From Agroathelia rolfsii (lineage: Eukaryota; Basidiomycota; Agaricomycetes; Amylocorticiales; Amylocorticiaceae), in the NCBI GenBank assembly GCA_018343915.1, contig JABRWF010000004.1, forward strand, positions 2,914,001 to 2,978,000: DNA of 64,000 nucleotides, written 5' to 3'. The notes under the pieces were generated by a model that made no database searches, was not told where the DNA came from, and saw only the letters and a program-made list of their open reading frames with translations. Of this stretch, positions 10,753-22,820 are shown in pieces (within the stretch, counting starts at the first letter, position 1; every line of letters starts with the position of its first letter). The position numbers and the translations under genes were made by a program.

Positions 10753-12039
10753 CAGCTTGTCCTTCAAGGCTGCAATCATTTGACCCTGTTCCTGGATCAT
10801 GTTGAACATGTCAGTCTGGGTCATTGGGCTGCTGGTTGGCCCTTGGGTTGTAGGTGATGGTGATACTGGTGTTGGCGCTGATGCTGCCGCCACTTTTTGG
10901 AAAGGATTATTTGAGCTGCCTTTGTCAGCTTTTGGACTTCTACAGTCCCGCGCTATGTGCCCTTTTTTCTGGCAATTGTAACAGACAATATCTTTTCGCC
11001 TGAATGGGTTATTGGATTGTGTGGTTGGGTTATTTTGCGTTGCAGCCACTTGCAACGGGGAGGTCTGCTGAGCAGGACCTGCACTCAGGAATGGGTTTTT
11101 TGATGTATTGGGTGTCCTTCCCAATATGGTAGCAGAAATATCCATTGCATCTGGATCATTTCGCTGGAGATCAGACTGGGGGTTATTATTGTACCAGTAT
11201 TTCCTACTGGACAACATTTCCTCCTTCATCAGGTTAACTTCTGCGTCATGTGCTGCATTCATTAACTTGGTTAAGGTGGACGTATCTCTGTCCCAGCCTG
11301 TGATGATGCGTCGTAATTTAACATTCATCCTCTCCAGGTACTTTTCTCTTAGGTCATCATCTGACAACCCTGTCCTTTTACCTAACAGCATGAATGCCAT
11401 TCCAAAATTTCTTGTGGATGTGGTTCCCTGCCGTAGGTGACGCAGTTGGTCTCTTGCTGCCACTTTTTCATCGAAGGCCCCAAAAAGGGACTTGAAACTA
11501 TCGATTACTTCCTGGTATGTAACGGGTCCAGGTACCCGGTTCTGTAGTCCTAATTCGGTATACCACAGGCTGGACCAAGCCATGGCACCTTCCACCATTA
11601 ACCCTAAAAGGTATTTGACCTTTTCCTCATCCGTGACGTACACTCTTGGATTTAATTCCAGGTACGCTTGGAATTTTTGTAAGAATGGATGGTAGTTAAT
11701 CCATTGTCCATCAAACATAGGTGGCGCATGACCAATCTCTTTTGGTTTGCCTCGTGACTCATTCTGCTGCTGCATCCATTGCATCATCATTGTCTGGTTT
11801 TGGATGAGCTGCTGCATTAATGCAGCGTTGTCGACTTGTTGAGCCATTGGTGATTGGGGGCGAGGGGAGTTGTGCGCAGAGGCGTGTGCGGATGGGAATA
11901 GAGGGAAAAATGTAGGATTTTCTTCGTCAGAAGACTCCTCTTCAGATGACTCTGCTTCTGAGGATTCTGCTTCTGACTCAGGATGAGGGGGAGTGGGTTC
12001 TCGTGGCGGGTTTGGGTGTGAAATAATGGGCAAGCTCAA
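10744..12039 (-). CDS. gag: Element B Gag, intact, 431 aa
   Basis: ATG at 12039 (MSLPIISHPN). The N-terminus is Pro-rich and then acidic (SEAESSEAESSEEESSDEE). A Gln-rich helix (MQQLIQNQTMMMQWMQQQ) leads into the capsid domain (FLQKFQAYLELNPRVY, SFKSLFGAFDEK, about 115-260). One CCHC knuckle, CYNCQKKGHIARDC, lies near residue 355. It ends KDKLGF-stop at the conserved frameshift heptamer. It is clearly diverged from Gag of A and C but shares the layout. Confidence 0.93.
   Translation of the reverse strand: MSLPIISHPNPPREPTPPHPESEAESSEAESSEEESSDEENPTFFPLFPSAHASAHNSPRPQSPMAQQVDNAALMQQLIQNQTMMMQWMQQQNESRGKPKEIGHAPPMFDGQWINYHPFLQKFQAYLELNPRVYVTDEEKVKYLLGLMVEGAMAWSSLWYTELGLQNRVPGPVTYQEVIDSFKSLFGAFDEKVAARDQLRHLRQGTTSTRNFGMAFMLLGKRTGLSDDDLREKYLERMNVKLRRIITGWDRDTSTLTKLMNAAHDAEVNLMKEEMLSSRKYWYNNNPQSDLQRNDPDAMDISATILGRTPNTSKNPFLSAGPAQQTSPLQVAATQNNPTTQSNNPFRRKDIVCYNCQKKGHIARDCRSPKADKGSSNNPFQKVAAASAPTPVSPSPTTQGPTSSPMTQTDMFNMIQEQGQMIAALKDKLGF
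10747..10753 (-). promoter_or_regulatory. -1 frameshift heptamer in element B
   Basis: Codons CTG GGT TTT TAA. After the -1 slip the frame reads F-L-N-R-S-E and enters the PR-RT frame. Same heptamer as in A although the surrounding gag is very different. Confidence 0.75.
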
Positions 12040-12445
12040 CAGTAAAACTGGAGACTCCCAAAACGGATTTGTGTGTAAAAGTTTGTTTTTGCCCTTGAAG
12101 CTAGGCCTACTCTACTTTTTCAAAAAGTTTGCTTTATATGGGCTACTTGTATCGGCCAGAGCCTTTCACGTCTATCCACTCGGGTTGTGTTCCCTTTAAT
12201 AGCTCGTGAAAACTGATGCACCCTTGGTTTTCTAACACCAAGCGCAAGCCAGCCAAGAATTTCCCAAAATAAAGAAATGTGCGAATTTGAAAGCTACTAC
12301 TTTTGTAGGTAAATTGTCCGTGGTAGTCTACTGAATTTGTGTATGTACTTTGTTCTTTTTGCTTCAAATAACGAGGCTCGTTACACCTCCTCTAGTGCAC
12401 AAAGCAACTAGTGCAGAAAGGGATAAAAGGGGAGATTTGTTCTAA
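12040..12445 (-). other. 5' leader and self-complementary PBS of element B
   Basis: Non-coding leader. At 12433-12443 the minus strand reads AGAACAAATCT, two bases after the LTR end. It matches the reverse complement of the LTR 11-mer AGATTCGTTCT (complement of 13018-13028) at 10 of 11 positions. The mismatch is a transition at a CpG. Confidence 0.75.
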
Positions 12446-12945
12446 TGTCAAGAGCACACCTGACTCTTGCCACTAAAACTCAACCTAGGCCTACGTCAAC
12501 CCCTCAAAGGTACGGGGTAGCCAAGTAACGGCTGTTTTACAACTCCCAAGGCTAGGGATGCGCGGGTGTACACTTCCTTGTGCTGTTGCAGCTGTCACGC
12601 AAACTAGAGTCTTTGTATCACCAAGCTTTACTCTAAGTCTACAAGACTTTCAAGCGAGGTCTACACGCAGAACACCGGTTGTCTTGTGTATGCCGCTAGG
12701 CGTGCGATGTATCTTAACCGCGATAAGCGCAGGGCAATGCCTTTGCTTACTTGAGTGCACTAAGCACTATGTATGTGTTTACAGAAACGCAAATGGTCAC
12801 CCAATGGGCTGGACCTGTCTTATGCGTTCTAACGTAGAGGGGCACGGAGCGACCTCTAAACAACCAGTAGCACTAAGTACACTGGTTACCTCTTAGCACA
12901 GAGCAGGGAGGATTTTTGTGGAGAAAGAGAGAAGGGAGATAGGCT

Positions 12946-13005
12946 CTGAAGACGAAGTTTTTATTATGTTAGTAATTATCTAATACATAGCACTACTGTG
13001 CTTAC
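12946..13005 (-). other. Intron-like 60-nt segment inside the B LTR
   Basis: Donor CTTCAG/GTAAGC, branch candidate ACTAACA (perfect CTAAC) about 25 nt before the end, acceptor TCGTCTTCAG. The flanking direct repeat is CTTCGTCTTCAG in both places; in other families both copies read CTTCGCCTTCAG, so the two copies changed together. Confidence 0.65.
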
Positions 13006-13017
13006 CTGAAGACGAAG

Positions 13018-13063
13018 AGAACGAATCTGAGGTCTTCAGGTAGAGGCACTACAGGGTTATATA
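13018..13063 (-). promoter_or_regulatory. LTR promoter and self-primer of B
   Basis: On the minus strand TATATAAC (13056-13063) lies 35 bases upstream of AGATTCGTTCT (13018-13028), the inferred transcript start and primer. Confidence 0.7.
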
Positions 13064-13398
13064 CTAATTCTACCTGGTCTGTGCGCAGCTACATGGTCTG
13101 TGCACAGTACTGCTAAGTATGGCGTGATATTGCGCCATTATTAGTTATAGTGAGTTTACAGTGGTGTCATGATCCGGACCCATGCTCTAGACTCTGCTTA
13201 CATAATATGTCACATGACAAGTGGTCACATGATGGCCAGTCACATGGTCAACTGGTCACATGACTTGCTTAGTCATCAGAATGCGCGTTTACATAATATA
13301 CAATATGTACATCAAAAAATAGAGAAAAATCGGGAAAAATTCAGAAAAATATTGAAAAATTCAAAATAAAATTATAATACAACGAGCGACTCGTAACA

Positions 13399-13517
13399 CA
13401 TATGTCTAAGGGGACTTGTTACTGCCCCTACCTGAATGAACAGGGTTTTAGGTTCACACACAATGCCTCCTTGTATTAAGGTCTTTATGACTTATGCCCT
13501 TTAATACTAGGGCATAC
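13399..13517 (-). repeat. Family-1 LTR remnant flanking element B
   Basis: Resembles the C LTR around 16616-16735 (ATGTCTAAG...GACTT, CTGAATGAACAGG, TGCCTCCTTGTATT) with many transitions. B is inserted at its left edge and a D-type LTR at its right edge. It is the oldest layer I can see. Confidence 0.8.
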
Positions 13518-15210
13518 TATTATGAGTAGGAGAATTTTGCAGATTTTTTGACTATTTTCTTGTATTATTTGGACCATTATTCAGTTAGTTATCATATTTT
13601 CTTTTTCTTTTTCTTATTTTTCTTATAAAATTACCCTTTAGGGTGTGGACTATTGTCACGACCCGCCAATGCACCCGGCCACCAAATGTCCCGATCGTGC
13701 ATATTGACACACGCAAACACCTATGACAGAATCACCGGCAACGTCCTCCCTTCTGAGTCACCACGTATCCCGTGCATCGGACGCGTTTCCAATGTGTCCG
13801 CCGACATTTCCCCGGAGCCATGTGCATGGCATCCCTTCATGCTTCCTTCCCATCACTAATGCGCTTCTGTCCATCAGAGCATTCCATATGCCGACTGGCC
13901 TTCTCGATGTCAATCCCCAAGTCACCATGTGCCCGCACCAGCAGATCCTTCCTATCTGGGAAGATTGCACTTGGACTCTTCTATGATTGTGCTCTGATCG
14001 ATGATCAGACCGCCAATGGTTCCGAAGGAATGCATCCCCACCTTCATGCATAGCATGGCATGACTACCAGAGTGCACGGTGTGTGCTGGACCCTATTGTT
14101 CTTATTGTTTTTCCTTCATTTCTTTATTTATCATTTTCTCGACTACTGTACTTAGTATATAGTACTGTACCTGATGTAGTAGTTACAGTAGTCGGAAAAT
14201 TAAGTGTGTTTAGCCCTAAACAAGCTCTACACCCACTGCATCATCAGCGGTCAACCTGTGGACTTGAGCATCCTCAAGTATCTCATTCTGCTCTCTCCCT
14301 CTGGCTTGTCATCTTCTGCTCTACACCTGATCTCGCCGGACTACCCGCACCAACCTGCCGTGTGCTTGTCTACTCGCCGCAACACCCGTACCGCCGCAGG
14401 CCCCGAGATATCAAAGAGGTGACTCCACAAACCCACAGGGCTGCCATCTGGCAGTGAGTCGCTTAGTAGTTAGCACTCCCGGGGCATTGCTGCACCACCT
14501 GAGCTAGCTGCGAAGGCAGCTCTTGACAACTATAGGCAGTACAGTGGTTATGTGATTGGCCCTCATGTATTCCAAGCCATATGTCACAGAAGTAGTCTTA
14601 GGGCTGTGTGCACTTACATTTTATTACTACACATAGCCTAGGAATATAGCCTTCCTTCCCTGAACAATTCCTAATAATTACTGGTATTAGTCTGGAAATG
14701 GATCTCTACATGGATGCCTAATGGAGTTAGGGTAAAAGTTCTTTCCCTGCATTACCACTATTATACTTCTATTTCCCTCTGTACATAGACTATGCATGCT
14801 GTGCATGGACCATTCAGTAGTAGTATATATAGTATATATAACTTGTCCTAAAGAGCTCAGCTTTGACCTCTTTGCCTTTAGGCAAGTAAACCCCAGGTTG
14901 TATCCCTTTTAAAATAGATTGCTAATAAAACTTTGCCTTTAGGGTATATACTCATAGGCCTAGGCTCTGTATCCTAGCTCTCCCCCTTTCATCTTCCCTT
15001 TCTTTTCTACTTGTAGGTGGTGCAAATCCCCCTTAAGCATGTGATTCATTAAGAGTATTGAGTGTACACAAGCTAATAAAGTACCTGGCCATACCTTTAA
15101 TAAGAATAAGGCTTACAGTATCTGTGGGAACACTTGCATATGGGTACTTTGTAAGAAAAATTAATATTGAGAAGGGCATTCATTGCATTTGAAGTTATTT
15201 GTAGGTGTTG
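13518..15210 (+). repeat. D-type LTR, plus orientation, split by F and cut by the D element
   Basis: Begins TATTATGAG (TGTTATGAG with G to A) at 13518, runs to 13653, resumes after the F insertion at 14534 and ends at 15210, where the minus-strand D element starts. A TATA-like repeat lies near 14825 and AGCTTTGACCT near 14868. The distal U5 end diverges from other D LTRs, and the last roughly 30 bp are missing here. CpG is almost absent, so this is an old copy. Confidence 0.8.
13654..14528 (+). repeat. F solo LTR, 875 bp, TSD ACTAT
   Basis: Termini TGTCACGACCC and GCAGCTCTTGACA. ACTAT flanks both sides (13649-13653 and 14529-14533). It carries the paired arms CTACTGTA and TACAGTAG around a TATA-like core seen in all F copies. 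Confidence 0.93.
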
Positions 15211-16055
15211 TGTCAAGGGTAAACTCCTTGACTATGTGACATTGGGCATGGGGTGCCTACTTGTGCACTTAATCAAACAATTCACTACTTAAACACTAAA
15301 TCCTAAGTACCTACACAAGAGTGTTCCCACAGTTATGCAAACCCTTTATCTATTGAGGGTGTGCTGGGTACTTTCTTAGCTCTTATGTATTTGATGCTCT
15401 TATTATTCACACACATACATGAGGGGATTTACACTGCCTCCAAGTATAAGGGAGAGAGAGAGAGAGATGGGGGGGGGGCTAGAATATATAGCCTAGGCCT
15501 AAGGAATTTTACCCTAAAGGTGAAGTTATATTAGTAATCTATTTTTAGGATACAAAACCTAGTTACTTGCCTGAAGGCAAAAGGTTGAAGCTAAGCTCTT
15601 CAGGACAAGTTACATGCACTATATATACTACTACTGAATAGTCCATGTATAGCATAGATGGTCTGTGTATAGAGGGAAATAGAAGCATAGTGGTGGCAAT
15701 GTAGGGAAAGAACTTTTGGCCTAACTCCACCAGGCATCTGTATGGAAGTCCATTTCTAGACTAATACTGGTAATCATTAGGAATTGTTCAGGGAAGGAAG
15801 GCTATATTCCTAGGCTATATATAATAATGAAATGGAAGTACACACAGCCCCAAGATTACTCCTGTGATATATAGCTTGGTAACATATGAGGGCTAGTCAC
15901 ATGACCACTGCACTGCTCACAGTCTATGCCTTAAAGGGGTAATTTGGCAAGAAAACTTATGAAAAAGGAAAGAAAGTGTAATAACTAATTAAATAATTGT
16001 CCAAATAATACAAGAAAATAACCAAAAAATTGGCAAAAATTCCCTTCTCATGACA
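15211..16055 (-). repeat. 3' LTR of the D element, 845 bp
   Basis: Ends TGTCAAGGG and CTCATGACA, followed by a PPT (AAGAAGGGGGTAA on the minus strand). The presence of PPT and pol distinguishes it from the three solo D LTRs. Confidence 0.9.
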
Positions 16056-16331
16056 TTACCCCCTTCTTAAGGGGATTTCCTCCAGAACATCCCAAGTTCC
16101 CAGGTTCCTCTGATCTTTTCTATTACTTCCATAAGGTTTTCAATTGGTCAGAATGGTAAGTCCGCAAAGACTATAGCCAAAAGGCATTTAGGTGCTTTAG
16201 GATTTTTTTTATGGAAGTTTTTGATGAGTTGTGGAGTGTTAGTAATATTGGCTTCTTTTTCCCATGAGTCTTCTCCAGGATATCCTTTCCATTCAACAAG
16301 GTATTCTAATTTTTTGGTCCTTGGGCTTAAT
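16056..16331 (-). pseudogene. pol: D element pol C-terminus (chromodomain tail)
   Basis: Minus-strand frame reads HFDPKAPK-like then LPF-stop-PIENLME...GTWELGMFWRKSP-stop, the same C-terminal tail (PFRPIENFTE...GWELG) seen in A and L. One internal stop (Trp or Arg codon changed). It is cut at 16331 by element C, with TSD TTAAT. Confidence 0.8.
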
Positions 16332-17339
16332 TGTCAAGGCTTGCGCGCTTGACGTAACCAACAAACGTTAACCCTCTCAAAGGTATGAGGGATGGGCTGT
16401 AAGACCCCCTTTTACAACGTGTTACTAGGTTGGCTTAGAATACAGACACGCACGTGCTCCCGTTGCTGCTCTTCGTAATAGTCCACCTAATTGACTACTT
16501 TGCTAGGCTAGTGGTTGGTACTCTAGACAGAAGTCTTCCCGTGTACTTTGCTTTGCGTCAAATAGTCTTTTAAATGGTTCTTACTCGAGACAGGTGGCTT
16601 AGCCCACCGTGCTCTACGTATGTCTAAGAGGACTTCTTACTGCCTCTACCTGAATGAACAGGATTTTGGTTCACGCACAGTGCCTCCTTGTATTGAGGAC
16701 TTATAACTCAAACGGCCCTCTGATACTAGGGCTTACGTAGTCTACTTAGCTGCCCTTGAGGCCTTACACTAAATAGGCAAGAGGGAAAGAGAGGGGTGTG
16801 GGCTAGGAGAACAAGCCTGAAGGCGAGAAGATATATTAGTAATATGTAGTAAGTACAAGAGGGGGGGTGCCCTTACCTGAAGGCGAGAAGGTCGAAGCTA
16901 AGGTTCAGGTAAGGGTTACATGCTTGTATTTATACATAGATGAAAGGGCCTGTGCGCAGCCTTGTTGGTCTATGCACAGCCGGGGTTCGTAAGCAGGAAC
17001 ATGTAATAATGCAGGGGCAGTGCTTTGTGACTAAGTCCGATGAGCAACCAATCGGAGTGATGAGTCTAGTACTCCTTAGTAATCGCACAGTGATCGGAAC
17101 GACCCTGGTTCCTGAGTCCAGACCTTTTGATGAAGAGGAATGATCTAGACTCCGCCTTCCTAATATACTCTTGTCACGAGCACTCCTGTCACGTGGGGCT
17201 AACACAGCCAGTCACACGCGCGTCAAGATGTCGCCTGCAAGGTATTTTGTCCATATCTCAATAAATAAAAATCGTAAAAATACAATAAAAATATGTATAT
17301 GTTCGTAAAGAAACGGCGAAAAATGTCCAACTCATAACA
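16332..17339 (-). repeat. 3' LTR of element C
   Basis: 1008 bp with the primer 11-mer at 16889-16899 and a 60-nt intron-like segment at 16817-16876 (GTAAGGGC donor, ACTAATA branch, CCTTCAG acceptor, minus strand). Confidence 0.93.
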
Positions 17340-20300
17340 TTACCCCCTTCTCAAGGGAGTTACTCCAGAACTTCCCTAGTTCCCATCCAGCGTTTTCCTT
17401 CGTATTGGTTTCCATGTAATTCTTGATAGGCCTAAAAGGTAGTTCCCCAAAGACTGCAGCATTCAAGTGTTTAGGTGCATTGGGGTGCCTTTTGTGGAAA
17501 TCTCGTATTCTAGCCTTGGCATGTGTCAGGTTATCGGCAGGTTCCCAATTGTCTTCTCCAGGAGCATCCTTCCAACTGACCAGATACTCTAGTTGCCTTG
17601 GTCGTCCAGAAATCCTAGAGTCCTTGATTTTGTCAACTTCCCATTCTTCTTCTCCTTTGACTTCTACAGGTTCAGGTAGGGGTTGATCCCGTTCGGATGG
17701 TTTGTGTGCAGAAAGGAGGGAGACATGGAAGACGTCGTGAATAGACCATGTACGAGGAATCTTTAGGCGATATGCTAGAGGACCAATTCTTTCCAGAATT
17801 TCATAGGGTCCAGCAAATTTGGCGGATAACTTTCAGGTTGGTTGGGATGTTTTCAGGTTTTCAGTAGACAACCAAACTTTATCGCCCTTTTGCCATTGAG
17901 GAGACTCTCGTACATGTTTATCAAAAGATTCTTTCATCTTTTCGGCTGCCAGGTTGAGGGCAGACAAGGCATCGGCCTGAGCGTCCGAAATTACATGTAG
18001 CCAGTCTTCTACCGCAGGAGTTTTGAAGATACCAGTTAGAGAGAAGTCCATTCGTGGATCGAATCCGTAGTTCATCCTGAAGGGTGACATCTTGGTAGCT
18101 GAGTGCTGTCGGTTATTCAGGGCGAATTCGGCAGAAGGGAGCAGTCGAGCCCAGTCATCTTGGCGATGGGACATAAAGAATCTGAGATACGCTTCCAACT
18201 CCTGATTAACACGCTCTGACTGTCCATCAGTCTGAGGGTGATATGCAGTAGACATGGCTGTGGTGATACCAAGGCGTTTGTGTACTTCCCTCATTACTTT
18301 GCTGGCAAACTGGGGGCCTCTATCCGAGGTTATCCTGGATGGTAACCCATGGAGTTTAAACACTTGTGCCCAGAGTAATTCCGCCATTCCAATGGCATTA
18401 ATCTTTTCCGTGGTTGGGATTACATGGGTCATCTTGGAAAAGCAATCTACTATGACAAGGATACTGTCGTAGCCTTGTGAGTGCGGGAGCTTGACTATCA
18501 TGTCCATAGTAATGTGATCCCAAGGTCTAGTGGGCGTGGGTAATGGCTCAAGTGGACCAAAGGCTGGTAAGCGAGAGGACTTGTTCTGTATGCAGATTTG
18601 GCAGGTTTCTACGTATTCATTAACTGCCTTTGTCATGCCAGGCCACCAATAATTGCGAGATACTAATTTGAGGGTCTTATGTTGACCTAGGTGGCCACTA
18701 AGCAGACTGTCATGGTACATGGAGATAATCTACGTTTGGATTTCCTTATCCGCGGGTACATAGACTTTGCCTTGACGTAGGATTATGCCGTTTTCTTGAT
18801 TCCACTCCTCTAAGCCCTTCTGGAGCTTGACGGGGCCCAAATCCTTAACCAACCGAAGTGCTTCTGCAACCTCTGCCTCGGGAGAGGCATTCCGTATTCT
18901 CTTGAGCAGCTCAGATTCTCCTTCCATAAGGACATGACCCCGTCAGGCAGCATTTATCCGGAATAGCTTTGGGTCAAGCAAAACTACATCATGGTTATCT
19001 TCGGCATCCGAAACTTGAAGATCCGGTCATTGAGATAATGCATCTGCCTTGCCATTCTCAGCGCCTTTCTGATAGTGGATGCGGAAGTTGAAGTCTGCCA
19101 GAAAAAGGGACTATTGAGCTTGACGACAAGTGAGGTTACGAGCTGTGGTCCAGTATTCCAGGTTCTTGTGGTCTGTCCAGATTTCGAATGGTTCGGGCAA
19201 CCCTTGGAGTAAATGGCACCAGTGATCTAGTGCACATATAACCCCAAGCATTTCCTTATCCCAGATGTCATAGTTCCTTTCGGCATCATTCATAGACTGA
19301 GATAGGAAAGCAATAGGGTGCCAGGCCCCCGAATCATCCTTCTGACTAAGGACTGCACCAGTAGCATAGGAGGACGCATCCGTTTCAACTCGAGTTGGGG
19401 CTGATTGGTCATAGGAACGTAGCACCGGAGCAGTGCTAAAAGCCTTCTTCAGGTTTTCAAAGCTTTCCTGTTCTTCTGAGCCCCAGATCCAGTCTACCTT
19501 TCCCGTAAGCCGGTCTAATGGTTTGCAGATCTTCCCAAAGTCTCGGATAAATCACCTATAATAGTTGGCTAGTCCGCGGAACTTTCAAACTTCCTTGACA
19601 TTTTTGGGTGTTGGCCAGTCTAAAATAGGTTCAACCTTTTCTGGATCCATGCGGACTTGGCGATGGGAAATGATAAAACCCAGGATATTGACTTCGGGTT
19701 TCTCTACTTCGAATTTGTCCAGGTTGCCGTACAGGTTGTGATCTCGTAGGATAGAGAGGACCTCTCGCGTGACTTCGCGCAACTTTTCTTTAGTTTCCGC
19801 TCCAATGATCACATCATCGATGTATACCCATACAAATCCTAGTTGAACTAATCGGAGTAGGATGTCATCCATCAACGCCTGCATAGAGGAGGGAGCATTG
19901 CAAAGCCCAAAGGGCATAACCAAAGGTTCGAAAAGTCCATGTGATGTAATAAAGGCAGCCTTGCGTTCATCTCCTTCCCTAATTCGGATGTTGTTGAAAC
20001 CTGCTCGTAGGTCGATTTTGGTGAACCAACGGAACCTGGTCATATGTTCGACAATCTCAGAGATCAAGGGAAGAGGGTAAGCATTTTTGACCGTCTGCTC
20101 GTTGAGGGCCCGATAGTCCTGGACAGGGCGGAGCTTCCCATTCTTTTTGGGTACAAAAAACATCGGGGCAGCGAATTCACTTTCGGATTTGCGAATATAT
20201 CCCTTAGCCAGGTTGTCATCAATCCATTCGTTGAGTGCATCAGTTTCGTTGCTACTGAGGGGATATACACGCCCTCGTCTGAGCTTGGTTTCATCAAGCA

Positions 20301-20915
20301 ACTCAATTTTATGGTCTGACGGCTTGTGGCTAGGTAATCTACTTGCTTCTTCCTCAGAGAAAACATCGGCAAAGTCTTCATATCCGGGCGGCATGGTAGT
20401 GGTGGCTTGTGCAACTTCCCTTTCAGGTAGGAATGTAATTTCAGCAGATTTCCAGTCAATCACGGGGTTTTCGAGGCGTAACTAGTCAATTCCCAGAATC
20501 ACGTCTTCTTGTCCAATGTCAACAACACAGAGCGGGAGGTATTTTCTTTCAGACCTAATTGTGGTATCCAGGATTGCAACAGATTCGATCTTTCCTATCT
20601 GATTCATGGAGTTATCAATGTTATACAGGGGAATAGGGCGAGGTAATTTTTTTGTAGGTATTTTATGTTTTTCTACGTATCTATAATTTACAAAAGAAGA
20701 AGAAGCGCCAGAATCGATCATAGCAAAAGTGGAAAAATTTCTAAAAGGTCCATGGAACATGATAGGAACCTTGAGGTGCTGTCCATTCGCACCAGCAAGG
20801 GAGAAATAAGAAGAGGAAGAAATAGAAATATTGTTACAAGAGGAAAAAGAAGAAAGTCTGTTTTGTACATATTGGTCAGACTGAATAGCCCTTTCAGCTG
20901 ACCCTAGGAAAAACC
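17332..20915 (-). pseudogene. pol: Element C pol, single frame with several nonsense changes
   Basis: Same domain order as A. PR has DSGASSSF near 20715. A stop lies after VILGID (near 20480) where A has Trp. RT has FGLCNAPSS and YIDD (near 19820). Stops follow in the RT-RNase H linker near 19583 and in RNase H near 19130. RNase H has TDASSYATG. Integrase (17833-18720) is a long clean stretch with NYWWPGM, a CxxC pair and TSDRGPQF, and the chromodomain is near 17520-17680. All open stretches share one frame, so every lesion I can identify is a substitution, mostly TGG to TAG or CGA/CAG to stop. Confidence 0.9.
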
Positions 20916-22406
20916 CATTTGATCTTTTAACGCAGCGATTGCTACTGCCTGTTCTTCCATAATTTGCATAACGTGATCAGGAACCGTGTATGCTGGTAGT
21001 GATGATGAGGACGGAGGAGGACTTGTAGTTGATGCAGCGGGTGTTAGGCTAGGCTGGACAGAGGTGGAGATCGATGCTTGTCCTGGTGGGGCAAATGGCC
21101 TTGGCTTATAACCCAGTAGCGAGCAACGATGCTTTGGGTGTCCTAGTTGGCCGCAATGGAAACACTGTGCCTTTGACCAATCCCTAGGGGGGAACGATGG
21201 TCTACCCTAGAATGAGGGTTGACTGGCTTGGGGCAGGGAGATTTGAGCCGCGTTAATGGCAATGGGATTTGTTGCCGATCCTGCAACAGGGACCCTTGGA
21301 TGCCATGTATCCTGCCAAAGGCCGGCAGAGCGTAGTCCTTGTTTGGCACGTAAGGCGGCATCCATGGCCTTCTGAACCATCTCCAGATTCGACTGATCCC
21401 ATCCTCCAAGAACATTTTGTATCTTGGGATTTAGCCCATCTAAAAACTGCACGTGCCAATCTTCTTCCGACAGGTCCGTTTGCTGTGCTGTAGACCAGAA
21501 GTCCGTGATGTAATCTTGAGTACTTCTGGACCCCTGCTTCATTCCTTTGAGTTTGTCCAAGGCCAAACGTTTGTAATCCCAAGACCCGTAAAGGCCACGG
21601 AAAGCCTTGTAAAAGTCTTCAAAGACAAAGGGTGGGGCTCCCTTGACCTTTTCTTCTGCCTTAATCTGGTCGGACCACTTTTCTGACCACCTCCTTGGAC
21701 CTCCCTCAAGTAGCGAGATCAATAACCTGCCCTTGTCACAATCGGAGCTGTATAGGGTAGGATTTAAACCTAGGTAGTTTTCAAATCCTAGGATAAAATC
21801 CTTATAATTTTCACAGTTACCCGTGAACTTTGAAGGCTCTTTTCCTCTTTCCTTCGTCAAGGCTACTGTAACAACCTGAGGAGCAGGTGTTGGGGTGGGG
21901 GCAGGCGTAAGTGCTGGTCTATCAGCAATTTCGACCAATTTTCGTTGCGTCTCAGTCATGTGACGTATCATCTCTGTGGTTTGGCATTGCATCTCGAGCA
22001 TTTGGCCCATAAACTGCTCGAATCCAGACATGGTAGGTGAAGGAGGGCGGGTGACAGTGGGGGTACGAGTTCGTGGAGTGGGAATAGGAGTGCGGATTCT
22101 TGGAGTTACAGCAGGTGTGGGTATGTGTGAGCGAGTACGAGAAGCGATGGGTTCAGAGGCTGGTTCGGGTTCTTGATATTCAGATGGGGAGGGATAGGTC
22201 TCTTCCTCAGGTTCCTCCTCCTCGTCTTCTTCCTCCTTGGATTCTTCGGGTGATGCGGATTTAGGAGGGGAAGGAACTTTTGGTAGCGTAGGTATCTTTG
22301 GGGGCTGAGAAAAGGTTGGTTGAGGAGCAGGTGCAGATACAGAGGGTTGGGCGGAGGTTTTAGCGGCGGGTTGTGCAGGGGCCTTTCCCTTTCTAGGTTG
22401 GCTCAT
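20904..22406 (-). pseudogene. gag: Element C gag with premature stop
   Basis: Starts MSQPRKGKAP at 22406 and aligns with A Gag throughout. A TAG at 21207-21209 replaces the Gln that follows PSF in A (CAG to TAG), truncating at 399 aa before the CCHC knuckle. The frame continues beyond through CFHCGQLGHPK and stops at 20904-20906 beside the heptamer at 20910-20916. Confidence 0.92.
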
Positions 22407-22820
22407 AAACAGTGGAGCGGAGGCTCAACACACAGATTTGTCTTCTTCAAAACAAGGCGGTAAGCCAACCACCTTCTGGTAACGTAATAAAAATGTATAG
22501 TAAAAATGTGCACGAAAACTAAGCAGTTTTGCACCTAAAGAGGTGTCCCTAGAAGCAGTGGACTAACTCTACACTAGCGCCTTTGGGTAACAACACAAGT
22601 TTTCCCTGGAAGTGCAGGTACTAACAAGCAGAAATCAAAATGGGTTGAATAGAGAGGTTTATTTCTCTACCAATTGCTTCCACAAACAGTTCGAAGTTTT
22701 CGTGTGCTTACAAATGAGAAAATAAAAGAATTTCTTGGCTTATGCTATTTTTGCAGATATCTGGAACTGCACACCTGGAGCTAAGGCTCAATGGGTGGTT
22801 TAGGTATAGCTTCGACCTAA
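22407..22820 (-). other. Leader and PBS of element C
   Basis: Non-coding. The PBS (complement of 22808-22818) reads AGGTCGAAGCT on the minus strand, two bases from the LTR. The 3' LTR retains the matching 11-mer. The 5' LTR copy at 24240-24250 has one CpG transition. Confidence 0.8.

Larger units (their letters stand above)
7456..13398 (-). mobile_element. Element B: Ty3/gypsy element, separate family, 3' part outside window
   Basis: Minus strand: 5' LTR 12446-13398, PBS, leader, gag 10744-12039, pol from 10752 down to 7456, where element A interrupts it. The rest of integrase and the 3' LTR lie beyond the left edge. A solo D LTR (8720-9554) splits RT. The right flank of B is CATAT within an old family-1 LTR remnant. 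Pol stays in one frame with only nonsense changes. Confidence 0.92.
12446..13398 (-). repeat. 5' LTR of element B, 953 bp
   Basis: Minus strand starts TGTTACGAGTCGC and ends GTGCTCTTGACA. It is unrelated in primary sequence to the family-1 LTR over most of its length but has the same TATA, primer and intron order. Confidence 0.92.
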
